A stretch of 64,000 bases of DNA from Afipia sp. P52-10 (GCF_000516555.1 NZ_AZSJ01000003.1:2322814-2386813), one strand, 5' to 3'. Shown: positions 28,893 to 37,664, counted from the first letter of the stretch. Program-made: numbers and translations. Notes: generated from the sequence alone by a model not told the origin.

Positions 28893-29102
28893 TCAGCGTC
28901 GATGGTACTCCGCCGTCACCGCGCGCAGGCAGTCGCGGCAGAGGCAGTCGTCGAAACCGGTGGGGCTCGGTTCGCCCGGTTTTGGTAACGGCAGCTTGAT
29001 CGCCTCCGCGCCGCACCAGCAGGGGCCGTGCAGGTTGCAGGCGAACGCCGCGCCGCAACGGGCGCAGGTGAGTTGCCTTGGCTTGGAGTCGGGGCTGGCC
29101 AC
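28893..29102 (-). CDS. cysteine-rich CWC family protein
   Basis: A 69-residue cysteine-rich protein of the CWC family. The cysteine pairs are LTCARCGAAFAC, then HGPCWCGAE, and a C-terminal DCLCRDCLRAV. Eight cysteines suggest one or two bound zinc ions. Function is unknown. The true start is probably the GTG at 29102 with a GGGAT element upstream; the frame stays open to 29666 only as antisense of the DUF1800 gene. It is divergent from the DUF1800 gene with 127 bp between. Confidence 0.75.
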   Translation of the reverse strand: MASPDSKPRQLTCARCGAAFACNLHGPCWCGAEAIKLPLPKPGEPSPTGFDDCLCRDCLRAVTAEYHRR

Positions 29103-29229
29103 TTTCGATCCCGTTTCCGTCAATTTTCTGTCCGATCTTTCATTTGATATCCGCAGGGCCGGGGCGAATAGTTTGCCTCGTGCGTGCCGGCACGGCCAGC
29201 CGCCGTGACGGGCAGCAATAGGACACCAG

Positions 29230-30837
29230 ATGGCGCGCGATCCGCAAGGCGCATGGGTGGCACTGAACCGCTTCGGCTTCGGCGCGCGCGGTGATGCCTC
29301 CGGCGATTTCGCTAATGCCGCGTCCGATCCGCGTGGGTTCATCCGGGCGGAGCTGGAGCGGCCGGCGCTGGCGCTGCTGGAATCGTCGGCGCTGCGGTCG
29401 TCGCCGGAGCTCGGCCAGGCCTTCTTCAGTTTCCGCGAGGAGGAGCGCAGGCAGCGCCTTGCCGCCGACAAGAACGGCCCGCTCAGCGCCCGCGCCCCGC
29501 TCGAACTGAAGCTGCCGGAGACAAAATCCGCCGACGCAGCGAAGCCCGTCGCAAAGCCCAGCGAAGCCTCGGCTGATTCGGCGCGGTTGGCTTCAGCGAG
29601 ACCAGCCGAAGCCAAGCAGGCTACTGCTTCCGCCGAGAGCGCGCCGCCGAATGCGACGCAGCCCAACCAGGTGCAGCCAGCCGCACCTGGCGCTGCTCCT
29701 GCGCGCCCCGCGCCACAGCCGTTGAATGTGATTCAGAAGACCTATCGCAATGAGGCGCTGGCGCGGTTCCAGCGGGCGACGCTGACGGAGGCGGGATTCA
29801 TCGAGCGGCTGGTGACGTTCTGGTCCAATCACTTCTGCATCTCCGCCAACAAGGGCCCGCTCGCGCGCATCTGGGCCGGCGCGTTCGAACGCGAGGCGAT
29901 CCGTCCGCATGTGCTCGGCCGCTTCGCCGACATGGTGCTGGCGGCGGAAAGCCATCCGGCGATGCTGTTCTTCCTCGACAACCAGCAGTCACTGGGGCCG
30001 AACTCGCGCGCCGGGCTCAATCGCAACCGCGGCCTGAACGAGAATCTCGCCCGCGAGATCATGGAGCTGCATACGCTCGGCGTTGGCGGCGGCTACACCC
30101 AGGACGACGTCACCGCGCTCGCACGCATCATCACCGGCTGGACCTTCGCCGGTCCTGACGGGCGGCTCGGCGAGCCGGGCGCGTTCGCCTTCAACGCCAA
30201 TGCGCATGAACCTGGCACGCAGGAGCTGCTCGGCAAGAGCTATGCGGAAGACGGCGTGGAGCAGGGCCGCGCGGCGCTGAATGATCTGGCGCGTCATCCG
30301 TCCACGGCGAAGTTCATCGCCACTAAGCTGGCGCGGCATTTCGTGGCCGACGATCCACCGCCGGCCTTGGTGGCGCGGCTGGCGAGACGCTTCGCCAAGA
30401 GCGACGGCGACCTGAAGGCGGTGGCGATCGAATTGCTCGACGCCGACGAAGCCTGGAGCACGCCGCTCGGCAAGATTCGCTCGCCCTACGAGGTGCTGAT
30501 CGCCACCGGCCGCCTGCTCGCGCGGGTGCCGGATCAGCCGTCGGTCTATCTCAACAGCCTCAACGTGCTGGGTCAGCCGCTATGGTCGCCCGCCGGACCG
30601 AACGGTTTCCCCGATACCAACGCAACCTGGGCGTCGCCCGAGGGCATGAAGCTGCGGCTTGATCTCGCGTCCCAGCTTGCTGCGCGCCTCGGCGACGCCT
30701 ACGAACCGCGCGAGCTGATCGACGTCGTGGCTGGCGCCGCCGCCTCGCAGCAGACCCGGCAGACGATCGCGCGGGCCGAAACCCGGCAGCAGGCGATGGC
30801 GCTGCTGCTGATGTCGCCCGAATTCCAGCGGAGGTGA
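29230..30837 (+). CDS. DUF1800 domain-containing protein
   Basis: A 535-residue DUF1800 protein. The N-terminal part begins ALNRFGFGARGDASG, typical of the family. An Ala/Pro/Lys/Ser-rich linker (around residues 100-165) interrupts it before the conserved VTFWSNHFCISANKGP, MLFFLDNQQSLGPN and LGVGGGYTQDDVTALARIITGWTF segments. The family is always found beside DUF1501 genes, as here, and is of unknown biochemical function. No signal peptide is visible at this start. Its stop overlaps the GGAGGTGA ribosome-binding site of the next gene, so the two are coupled. Confidence 0.9.
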   Translation: MARDPQGAWVALNRFGFGARGDASGDFANAASDPRGFIRAELERPALALLESSALRSSPELGQAFFSFREEERRQRLAADKNGPLSARAPLELKLPETKSADAAKPVAKPSEASADSARLASARPAEAKQATASAESAPPNATQPNQVQPAAPGAAPARPAPQPLNVIQKTYRNEALARFQRATLTEAGFIERLVTFWSNHFCISANKGPLARIWAGAFEREAIRPHVLGRFADMVLAAESHPAMLFFLDNQQSLGPNSRAGLNRNRGLNENLAREIMELHTLGVGGGYTQDDVTALARIITGWTFAGPDGRLGEPGAFAFNANAHEPGTQELLGKSYAEDGVEQGRAALNDLARHPSTAKFIATKLARHFVADDPPPALVARLARRFAKSDGDLKAVAIELLDADEAWSTPLGKIRSPYEVLIATGRLLARVPDQPSVYLNSLNVLGQPLWSPAGPNGFPDTNATWASPEGMKLRLDLASQLAARLGDAYEPRELIDVVAGAAASQQTRQTIARAETRQQAMALLLMSPEFQRR

Positions 30838-30840
30838 GCG

Positions 30841-32085
30841 ATGAGCGCATCCGATCGTGACGAGTCGATGGACTGCGGCGAAAATCGGCGGCTGATCGCC
30901 ACGCGGCGCGCGCTGCTGATCGGCGGCGCGTCGTTCGCCGCCTGGGCCTACATGCCGCGATTTGCGCAGGCCGACACGACCGGTCGCGACCCGCGTCTGA
31001 TCGTCGTCATCCTGCGCGGCGCGCTGGACGGGCTTGCCACCGTCGCGCCGCTCGGCGATCCGGAGTATGCACGCCTGCACGGCGCGATCGCGCTGACGGC
31101 GAACGGGCCGAACGCGGCGTTGCCGCTGGATTCGTTTTTCGCCATCCATCCGGCGATGCCGAATTTCGCCCGCCTCTATCGGAACAAGCAGGCGGCGGTG
31201 GTGCATGCGACCGCCACCGGCTATCGCGAGCGTTCGCATTTCGATGGGCAGGACGTGCTCGAGAGCGGCTATTCCGGTCCCGGCCGCGTGCAGTCGGGCT
31301 GGCTCAACCGCGCCTTGGAGGAGCTGCCGCGCGGCGACCGCATCACCGGCGCGCTCGCGGTCGGCCCGACTGCACCCTTGATCCTGCGTGGGGCAGCGCC
31401 GACCGTCGGTTGGGCGCCGGTCGCTCTGCCGCAAGCGGCGGAGGATACGGCGACGCGCCTGCTCGATCTCTATGCCCAGCGTGATCCGGCGCTGTCGCAG
31501 GCGCTGGCGCAGGGCCTGCAACTCGACAGGACCGTGATGCGCGACGACAGCATGCGGCCGGCGTCAGGTATCGGCGCCATGCGGGTGACGGCGCGCGGTG
31601 TCGCCAAACTGATGGCCGCTGATGACGGGCCGCGGATCGCGGCGCTGGCGTTCGACGGCTGGGACACGCACGCGAATGAAGGCGGCCCGATCGGTCGGCT
31701 CGCGCAGTTGCTTGGCGGGCTGGACAGCGCGGTCGCCGAACTCGAGCAGGGCCTCGGCCCGCGCTGGGGCTCGACCGCGGTTGTCGTCGTTACTGAATTC
31801 GGCCGCACCGCGCGCATCAACGGCACCGAGGGCACCGACCATGGCACCGGCACGGTGGCGCTGCTCGCGGGCGGCGCGATCGCCGGCGGCCGCGTCATCG
31901 CCGATTGGCCGGGGCTGAAGGAGGCCAACCTTTACGAGGCGCGTGATCTGAAACCGACCACCGACCTGCGCGCGGTGCTGAAGGGACTGATGAAGGACCA
32001 TCTGGGTCTCGGCGATCGGGCACTGGCGAGCTCGGTGTTCCCGGACACCGCCCTGATCCGGCCGATGACCGGGCTGATCGCCTGA
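30841..32085 (+). CDS. DUF1501 domain-containing protein, Tat-type signal
   Basis: A 414-residue DUF1501 protein related to the alkaline phosphatase/sulfatase superfamily. A twin-arginine style signal is present (ATRRALLIGGASFAAWAYM, cut near AQA), so it is probably exported folded. Conserved segments are LIVVILRGALDGL, GFDGWDTHANEGG, VVVTEFGRTARING and TDHGTGTVALLAGG, carrying likely metal or active-site Asp, His and Glu. The gene starts 3 bp after DUF1800 with an excellent ribosome-binding site. The pair probably acts together at the cell envelope; the substrate is unknown. Confidence 0.9.
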   Translation: MSASDRDESMDCGENRRLIATRRALLIGGASFAAWAYMPRFAQADTTGRDPRLIVVILRGALDGLATVAPLGDPEYARLHGAIALTANGPNAALPLDSFFAIHPAMPNFARLYRNKQAAVVHATATGYRERSHFDGQDVLESGYSGPGRVQSGWLNRALEELPRGDRITGALAVGPTAPLILRGAAPTVGWAPVALPQAAEDTATRLLDLYAQRDPALSQALAQGLQLDRTVMRDDSMRPASGIGAMRVTARGVAKLMAADDGPRIAALAFDGWDTHANEGGPIGRLAQLLGGLDSAVAELEQGLGPRWGSTAVVVVTEFGRTARINGTEGTDHGTGTVALLAGGAIAGGRVIADWPGLKEANLYEARDLKPTTDLRAVLKGLMKDHLGLGDRALASSVFPDTALIRPMTGLIA

Positions 32086-32101
32086 TCCCTCCGCCATCAT
32101 C

Positions 32102-32120
32102 CGCATTTGAAACAAATGCG
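32102..32120. promoter_or_regulatory. perfect palindrome CGCATTTG-AAA-CAAATGCG
   Basis: An 8-bp-arm palindrome with a 3-base AT centre lies 17 bp after the DUF1501 stop and 122 bp before the small ORF. It is too AT-rich and lacks a T tract for a terminator, so an operator controlling the following exporter locus is a reasonable guess. Confidence 0.45.
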
Positions 32121-32241
32121 CACCTTGCGCCTAGGCTCTCGTTTGCCACAGGTATCGCGAGCGTAGCGCCTGCCGCGAAACGTCAGAAACTTCGCGCGGG
32201 GCGAGAGTTGTCTTCCGTGTTGTTGCGGTGCGGAGGACAAG

Positions 32242-32367
32242 ATGGCGAACAGGCGGTTCCTTGAGACGATCGCGGCCTCGGTTTCGGCGCGGCCGGACCT
32301 TGAAGGCGTGTGTCTCGTCAGCGGTACATGCGGCCTGCTCAACCTCGCCCATCATCCTTTGATCTGA
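32242..32367 (+). CDS. small ORF, 41 aa, ahead of the type I exporter
   Basis: An ATG at 32242 with GGAGG five bases upstream opens a 41-residue frame. It starts MANRRFLETIAAS, continues ARPDLEGVCLVSGTCG and ends NLAHHPLI. It has two cysteines five residues apart in a short hydrophobic patch, and no signal peptide. A strong hairpin follows directly, then the ABC transporter gene. It could be an exported peptide, a regulatory leader peptide, or a chance ORF. The ribosome-binding site and the framing hairpin are the main evidence; I recognise no family. Confidence 0.45.
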   Translation: MANRRFLETIAASVSARPDLEGVCLVSGTCGLLNLAHHPLI

Positions 32368-32372
32368 AATGA

Positions 32373-32409
32373 GCGGAGGCGCGTATCGGTTGTGCGCGCC
32401 TCCGCGTTT
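32373..32409 (+). terminator. hairpin between small ORF and exporter genes
   Basis: A perfect 11-bp stem GCGGAGGCGCG/CGCGCCTCCGC (32373-32383 with 32395-32405), followed by GTTTGTT. It begins 5 bp after the small ORF stop and ends 21 bp before the ABC transporter ATG. It may terminate the small gene or attenuate transcription into the exporter. Confidence 0.65.
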
Positions 32410-32426
32410 GTTGTGTGGGGGCAGTG

Positions 32427-34214
32427 ATGCGAGAGAAATGGTTTCCGGCGCCGTGGCCGGCTGAGTTGCTGTCGGTGCTGCGGTCGGCGCGGAGCGCGTT
32501 CGTTGGCGTGGCGGCGGCGAGCATGATCGTCAACGTGCTGATGCTGACGGCGCCGTTGTTCATGCTGCAGGTCTATGATCGCGTGCTGCCGAGCCGGAGC
32601 GTACCGACCCTGGTCGGTCTGCTGCTGATCGCAGTGGTGCTGTTCCTGATCCAGGCGGCGGTGGATGCGATCCGCAGCCGCTTGCTGATCCGTGTGGCCG
32701 AACTGTTTGATGCGGCCATGCGCGAGCGCCTGTTCGACGCGGTCCAGCACGATGCGCTGACCAACGCGCGGCTTGACAACCTGCAGCTCGTGCGCGATCT
32801 CGACACCGTACGCGGCTACATCGGCGGCACCGGCCTGATCGCATTCTGTGATCTGCCGTGGGCGCCGTTCTACATCGTCGTCTGCTGGCTGTTTCATCCG
32901 TTGATGGGCGTCGCGGTCGCGATCGGCGTCTTGGCGCTGTGCGGGGTCACGGTCGCCACAGAGATGTTCACGCGCAAGCCGGCCAAGGATCTGGTCGGGC
33001 TCGGCGGCCGCAGGCGGCTGACCACGGAGACCGCGTACAGGAATGCGGAGACGGTGCACGCGCTCGGCATGCACCGGCGGATGCGGATGCGCTGGAGTGA
33101 GCAGTCGCTGGATTATCTGGCGACGCAGCGGCATCTGCTCGATCTGTCGACCGGGTTCGGCAGCGTCTCGCGCCTGTTGCGGACGATCCTGCAGTCAGGC
33201 GTGCTGGCGCTCGGCGCCTATCTGGTGGTGAACCAGCAGGCGACCGCGGGCGTGATGCTGGCGGCGACAATTCTGTCGATCCGCGCGCTGAGCCCGATCG
33301 AGCTTGCGATCGGCAACTGGCGCGGGTTCATCGCGGCGCGTGAGAGCTTCGCGCGGCTGTGCGCCGCCATCGCCGCGCTGCCGTCTCCAACCCAGCGAAC
33401 CGAGTTGCCGGTGCCGAGCAAGCAGATCACGGTCGGATCGGTGAGCGTCACGGTGCCCTCCACCGGAGCGGTGGTGCTGCACGACATCACCTTTATGCTC
33501 ACCGCCGGGCAGGCGCTGGCGATCGTCGGTCCGAGCGGATCGGGGAAATCGGCCCTCGGTCGCGCGCTGGTCGGAGCCTGGCCGGTGGCGCGCGGCGCGA
33601 TCCGCATCGACGGAGCGACCCTGCCGCAGTGGGAGTTCGACCGGCTCGGCCGCTCGATCGGTTATCTGTCGCAGGACGTGTCGCTGTTTCGCGGCACCGT
33701 GGCCGACAACATCGCGCGCTTCGCGGAGGATCGCTGTGACCAAAGGCTGATCGCTGCGGCGAAGGCCGCTGACATCCATGAGATGGTGCTGCGACTGCCG
33801 CAAGGCTACGAGACCGAAGTCGGCGAGGGCGGGCTGATGCTGTCGGGCGGCCAGCGGCAGCGCGTGGCGCTGGCGCGGGCGCTGTATGGCGATCCGTTCC
33901 TGTTGGTGCTGGACGAGCCGAATTCGAATCTCGATGCCGCGGGCGAACAGGCGCTGGCCCGCGCCATCAGCGCGGCCCGCGCGCGCGGCGCGATCGTGAT
34001 TGTGATTGCGCACCGGCCATCGCTGTTGAGCGTCGTCGATCACGTCCTGGTGCTCAACGACGGCCGAATGCAGGCGTTCGGCAAGGTCGCCGACGTGCTA
34101 CCGATGCTGATGCCGAAGCCGCAGCCGCCGCGGCGCCGCGAGCCCGCTAAAGACGCCGCGAAAGAACCTGTCAAAGAACCCGCCAAAGAGACTGCAAAGG
34201 CGGCGACGGCGTGA
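32427..34214 (+). CDS. type I secretion ABC transporter, PrtD-like
   Basis: A 595-residue half-transporter of the type I secretion permease/ATPase family. The N-terminal six-helix domain (about residues 20-300) has the PLFMLQVYDRVLPSRSVPTL segment typical of PrtD-like exporters. The ATPase domain has Walker A GPSGSGKS (368-375), signature LSGGQRQRVALARAL and Walker B LLVLDEPNSNLD. There is no N-terminal C39 peptidase. The C-terminus is an unusual Lys/Ala/Glu/Pro repeat tail. The HlyD partner follows directly. No TolC or RTX substrate is in the window. Confidence 0.92.
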   Translation: MREKWFPAPWPAELLSVLRSARSAFVGVAAASMIVNVLMLTAPLFMLQVYDRVLPSRSVPTLVGLLLIAVVLFLIQAAVDAIRSRLLIRVAELFDAAMRERLFDAVQHDALTNARLDNLQLVRDLDTVRGYIGGTGLIAFCDLPWAPFYIVVCWLFHPLMGVAVAIGVLALCGVTVATEMFTRKPAKDLVGLGGRRRLTTETAYRNAETVHALGMHRRMRMRWSEQSLDYLATQRHLLDLSTGFGSVSRLLRTILQSGVLALGAYLVVNQQATAGVMLAATILSIRALSPIELAIGNWRGFIAARESFARLCAAIAALPSPTQRTELPVPSKQITVGSVSVTVPSTGAVVLHDITFMLTAGQALAIVGPSGSGKSALGRALVGAWPVARGAIRIDGATLPQWEFDRLGRSIGYLSQDVSLFRGTVADNIARFAEDRCDQRLIAAAKAADIHEMVLRLPQGYETEVGEGGLMLSGGQRQRVALARALYGDPFLLVLDEPNSNLDAAGEQALARAISAARARGAIVIVIAHRPSLLSVVDHVLVLNDGRMQAFGKVADVLPMLMPKPQPPRRREPAKDAAKEPVKEPAKETAKAATA

Positions 34215-34228
34215 GTGGGAGGACGACG

Positions 34229-35539
34229 ATGACATCCCCTCACACGCTCTCTGGCCCGCTGGGGTCGATCCGGCTTCACATCGTCGGACTGGTGATCGCT
34301 GCGGCGGCGCTGTTCGGCGGCTTCGGCATTCTTGCCGCATCGACGGACCTGTCCGGCGCGGTGGTGTCGTCGGGAACGGTGGTGGTCGAGTCCAACGTCA
34401 AGAAGGTGCAGCATCCGACCGGTGGCGTGGTCAAGGAACTGCTGGTGGCCGACGGTCAGCCGGTGAAGGCCGGCGCGGTGCTGATCCGCCTCGACGAAGT
34501 GGTCGCCAACGCCAATCTCGCCGCCATGACCAAAGCCTATTGGGAGCTGCGCGTGCGCGGCGCGCGGCTGGAGGCCGAGCGCGACAACAAGGACGAAGTG
34601 GCGATTCCGGTCGACCTGCGCGACGTGACCGACGACAGCCTGCAAGCCATCGTCGAAGGCGAACGCGGCCTGTTCAGGTTCCGGCGTGAGTCGGCGGCGA
34701 ACCGCAAGAACCAGCTGCATGAGCAGATTGCCCAGCTGAAGCAGGAGATCGTCGGGCTGTCGGATCAGCTCGATGCCAAGGGCAAGGAGTTCGATCTGAT
34801 CCAAAGGGAGCTGGTGGGGGTGGAATCGCTCTGGGAGCAGAAGCTGATTTCGATCACGCGGCTGATGACGCTGCAGCGGGAAGCCGCGCGCCTGCTCGGT
34901 GATCGCGGCCGGCTGAAGGCCTCGATCGCGCAGTCGAAGGGCAAGATCGCCGAGGCGACGCTGCAGATCGCGCAGGTCGATGAGGACAACCGCCGCGACG
35001 TCGCCAAGGAGTTGGCCGATGTCCGTGGCCGTTCGGCGGAGACATTCGAGAAGCGGATCGCCGCGCAGGACGCCGTCGACCGGTTGGAGTTGCGGGCGCC
35101 GCAAGACGGCCTGGTGCACGATCTGACCGTTCACACCAAGGGCGGGGTGATCGGCGCCGGCGAGGCGGTGATGATGATTGTGCCGGGCAAGGACACGCTG
35201 ATTGTCGAAACCAAGGTGGCGCCGCAGGACATCGATCAGGTCAAACTCGGCCAGCCAGTGATGATCCGCTTCCCGAGCTTCAACCAGCGCACCACGCCGG
35301 AACTGTCCGGCGCGGTGTCGCGCGTCAGCGCCGATGCACTGCAGCCGGACAAGAACGGACCGGGCTATTTCCTCGTCCGCGTGGCGATCGCCCGTGACGA
35401 GGTGGCGCGGCTCGGTGCGCTGGCGCTGGTGCCGGGCATGCCGGCCGACGTGTTCATCCGCACCGCCGACCGCTCGCTGCTGTCGTATCTGACCAAGCCG
35501 CTCACCGACCGGGCGGCGCACGCATTCCGCGAACGCTAA
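34229..35539 (+). CDS. HlyD family type I secretion adaptor
   Basis: A 436-residue membrane fusion protein. One N-terminal membrane helix (IVGLVIAAAALFGGFGILAA) is followed by a lipoyl-like half (VQHPTGGVVKELLVADGQPVKAG), a long coiled coil (about residues 120-275) and the second half with RAPQDGLVHDLTVHTKGGVIGAGE. It bridges the inner-membrane exporter to an outer-membrane channel. I chose ATG at 34229 because GGGAGGA lies 5 bases upstream; a GTG at 34211 overlaps the exporter stop. A family A repeat follows immediately after the stop. Confidence 0.92.
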   Translation: MTSPHTLSGPLGSIRLHIVGLVIAAAALFGGFGILAASTDLSGAVVSSGTVVVESNVKKVQHPTGGVVKELLVADGQPVKAGAVLIRLDEVVANANLAAMTKAYWELRVRGARLEAERDNKDEVAIPVDLRDVTDDSLQAIVEGERGLFRFRRESAANRKNQLHEQIAQLKQEIVGLSDQLDAKGKEFDLIQRELVGVESLWEQKLISITRLMTLQREAARLLGDRGRLKASIAQSKGKIAEATLQIAQVDEDNRRDVAKELADVRGRSAETFEKRIAAQDAVDRLELRAPQDGLVHDLTVHTKGGVIGAGEAVMMIVPGKDTLIVETKVAPQDIDQVKLGQPVMIRFPSFNQRTTPELSGAVSRVSADALQPDKNGPGYFLVRVAIARDEVARLGALALVPGMPADVFIRTADRSLLSYLTKPLTDRAAHAFRER

Positions 35540-35540
35540 G

Positions 35541-35584
35541 GCATGATCCGGAAAAGTGCGAAGCGGTTTCCGAAGAGATCATGC
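35541..35584 (+). repeat. family A palindromic repeat, copy 5
   Basis: GCATGATCCGGAAAAGTGCG through GAAGAGATCATGC, beginning 1 bp after the HlyD stop codon. Well conserved. It could serve as the exporter operon's transcription terminator. Confidence 0.85.
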
Positions 35585-35679
35585 CACCCGTCTGGCCTCC
35601 GGCCAGACACCCTCCCTATCAAGGGGCGAGATGGCTCCAGGCCGGACGGAGCCATCGGGTCGAAAGCCGTGGCGCGGCC

Positions 35680-36627
35680 TCACCCGTTGCCTAGCGTGAT
35701 CCGATCGATCGCGGAGAGATCGTCGTCGGTCAGTTTCCAGGCGATCGCCTTGGCGTTCTGCGCGATCTGCTCGGGCCGGGTGGCGCCAGCAATCACGCTC
35801 GCCACCTGCGGTCGCGAAGCCAGCCATGAGAACGCCAGCTCCAGCATGCTGTGGCCGCGCTCGGCGGCGAACGCCTTCAGCTGCTCGACGAGACGGACGT
35901 TCTTCTCGGTCGCGTAGCGGTCGCGCAGGCGCGGCGTGGTGGCGAAGCGCGTGCCCGCGGGCGCGTCTGCGCCCGCCGCGTACTTGCCGGTGAGAAGACC
36001 GCTGGCGAGCGGGAAGTAGGGCAGGATGCCGAGGTTGTAGGCCTTGGCCGCCGGCTGCAGTTCCTTCTCGATGTCGCGCACCACCAGGCTGTACTCGTCC
36101 TGGATCGAGACGAAGCCCGGCACGTTGATGATCTTCGCCGTCAGCGCCGCCTCCGCCACCCGCCAGGCCGGCAGGTTGGAGCAGCCGACGTACCGCACCT
36201 TGCCCTGGCGCACGAGGTCGTCGAGCGCGCGCAGCGTCTCGTCGATCGGCGTCAGCGGGTCGTAGGTGTGCTGCTGGTAGAGGTCGATGTAGTCGGTACG
36301 CAGCCGCTTCAGGCTGTCCTCGATCGCCTTCATGATGTAGCGGCGCGAGGCGCCCTTCTTCACGCCCTCATCGTCCATCTGCATCGCGAATTTGGTGGCG
36401 AGCACGATCTCCTTGCGCTTGTCGCCGAGCACTTCGCCCATCGCGCTCTCGGAGCCGCCGCGATTGCCGTAAATATCGGCGGTATCAAACAGGGTGATGC
36501 CGGCGTCGAACGCGGCGTGGATGACCTTGCGGGTGCCTTCGACGTCGAGACGCTGGCCGAAATTGTTGCAGCCGAGACCGACCGCGGACACGCGCAGGCC
36601 GGAGCCGCCGAGATTGCGAATTTCCAT
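35680..36627 (-). CDS. aldo/keto reductase
   Basis: A 315-residue aldo/keto reductase with an (alpha/beta)8 barrel and NADPH use expected from the family. The catalytic tetrad is visible as Asp and Tyr in FDTADIYGN, Lys in LATKFAMQ and His in YQQHTYDP. The IAGATRPEQI segment near the C-terminus binds the cofactor phosphate. It resembles the YajO/Tas-like and potassium-channel-beta-like group. Substrate unknown. ATG at 36627 (MEIRNLGG) is the standard start; the 11-residue longer frame is not. Confidence 0.92.
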   Translation of the reverse strand: MEIRNLGGSGLRVSAVGLGCNNFGQRLDVEGTRKVIHAAFDAGITLFDTADIYGNRGGSESAMGEVLGDKRKEIVLATKFAMQMDDEGVKKGASRRYIMKAIEDSLKRLRTDYIDLYQQHTYDPLTPIDETLRALDDLVRQGKVRYVGCSNLPAWRVAEAALTAKIINVPGFVSIQDEYSLVVRDIEKELQPAAKAYNLGILPYFPLASGLLTGKYAAGADAPAGTRFATTPRLRDRYATEKNVRLVEQLKAFAAERGHSMLELAFSWLASRPQVASVIAGATRPEQIAQNAKAIAWKLTDDDLSAIDRITLGNG

Positions 36628-36754
36628 GATGAGACCCGTTTGTTGTTGGTTATCTGGCACAGGGACGGGCCTATCGTGCGCCGCCTGCCGCCAGAGTTCA
36701 ATCGGGTATCGGCCAGGCCATGAGGCATGGAGGCGATGAGGCTAACGAATGTCC

Positions 36755-36800
36755 CCTCATCCTGAGGAGCTTGCGAAGCAAGCGTCTCGAAGGATGAGGC
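36755..36800 (+). repeat. family C repeat, copy 1
   Basis: CCTCATCCTGAGGAGC...GTCTCGAAGGATGAGGC is a palindrome-ended unit found again at 47354-47449 and in broken form at 49487-49710. A partial second arm (TCATGCTTCGAGATGCG) follows near 36842. The 303-bp gap between the aldo/keto reductase and GNAT genes is otherwise filled by repeats. Confidence 0.7.
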
Positions 36801-36869
36801 CGCCGCAGAGGCTGCAGCATTCGTTCATGGGGGCAGCGGCCTCATGCTTCGAGATGCGGGTTTCGCCAA

Positions 36870-36893
36870 CCTCTCCCCGCAGGCGGGGAGAGG
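36870..36893. repeat. CCTCTCCCCGC/GCGGGGAGAGG hairpin
   Basis: A perfect 11-bp stem with a 2-base loop, matching the hairpin at 20379-20403. It follows the family C repeat and precedes the 3' end of the GNAT gene. Confidence 0.7.
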
Positions 36894-36963
36894 TGACGTG
36901 GGGCGCGAGGGTGGTCGCGAGGGGCGGCGGCAACAGAAGACCGGCACGCCAGACGGCGGAACG

Positions 36964-37581
36964 TCAGCCCGCGAGCGGAACGACGCGTGCCGTGCGACGG
37001 GCCGAGGGCTTGGCCGCCTGACGCAGCGCGGCCTCGCCCGAGGCCTTGCCGGTCGGCAGGATCATGCCGGTGGCGCCGGCGAGTGCGCCCGCGCGCAGTT
37101 CGAGGCCGAGCATGCGCTCGCGCTCGAACGGGCCGGGCAGCACCAGGTCCTTGGCTGCCTCGGCCGAGAAGCCGAAGCGCTCATAGTACGGCGCGTCGCC
37201 GAGCAGCACGATCGACTCGTAGCCGAGCGCCGCCGCGACGACGATGGCGTGGCGCATCAGCGCAGCGCCAATGCCGAGCGAACGCAGCTTCGGGTCCACC
37301 GCCAGCGGGCCGAGCATCAACGATGCCCGGCCGCCGGCGGCGACGTGCCAGAGCCGCAGCGTGCCGACCAGCCGGCCGTGCCGGACCGCCGTGAAGGCGA
37401 GGCCTTCGGCGGGCAGCCGCCCGTCGCGGATGCGCTGGCAGGTGCGTGCGAACCGGTTTTCACCGAAGCACAGGTCCAGCAACTGTTCGCGGGCTGCGAC
37501 ATCCGATGCGCGCTCGCGGCGGATCGCGAACGGGGCAGGGGCGACGGATTTCTTCAGGGCGGTCTTCTGCAACGCTTTCAT
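36964..37581 (-). CDS. GNAT family N-acetyltransferase
   Basis: A 205-residue acetyltransferase of the YhbS-like GNAT group. The acetyl-CoA binding motif is LAVDPKLRSLGIGAALMRHA (about residues 93-112), followed by VLLGDAPYYERFGF. It is downstream of ornithine decarboxylase on the same strand, separated by 157 bp with a GC-rich hairpin (37643-37664). That arrangement suggests a possible role in polyamine acetylation, by inference only. The N-terminus is Lys-rich and may be disordered. Confidence 0.85.
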   Translation of the reverse strand: MKALQKTALKKSVAPAPFAIRRERASDVAAREQLLDLCFGENRFARTCQRIRDGRLPAEGLAFTAVRHGRLVGTLRLWHVAAGGRASLMLGPLAVDPKLRSLGIGAALMRHAIVVAAALGYESIVLLGDAPYYERFGFSAEAAKDLVLPGPFERERMLGLELRAGALAGATGMILPTGKASGEAALRQAAKPSARRTARVVPLAG

Positions 37582-37642
37582 GGCACGTCAGTCCCCGCTC
37601 CTTGTTCAGGAGCGTTGTCATCCAAACCGAGGTTGACGGGAT

Positions 37643-37664
37643 GGGAGCCGGCCACCCGGCTCCC
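37643..37664. terminator. GC-rich hairpin between ornithine decarboxylase and GNAT genes
   Basis: GGGAGCCGG-CCAC-CCGGCTCCC, a perfect 9-bp stem with no T tract on the minus strand. It may only slow or process the transcript rather than end it. Confidence 0.35.
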
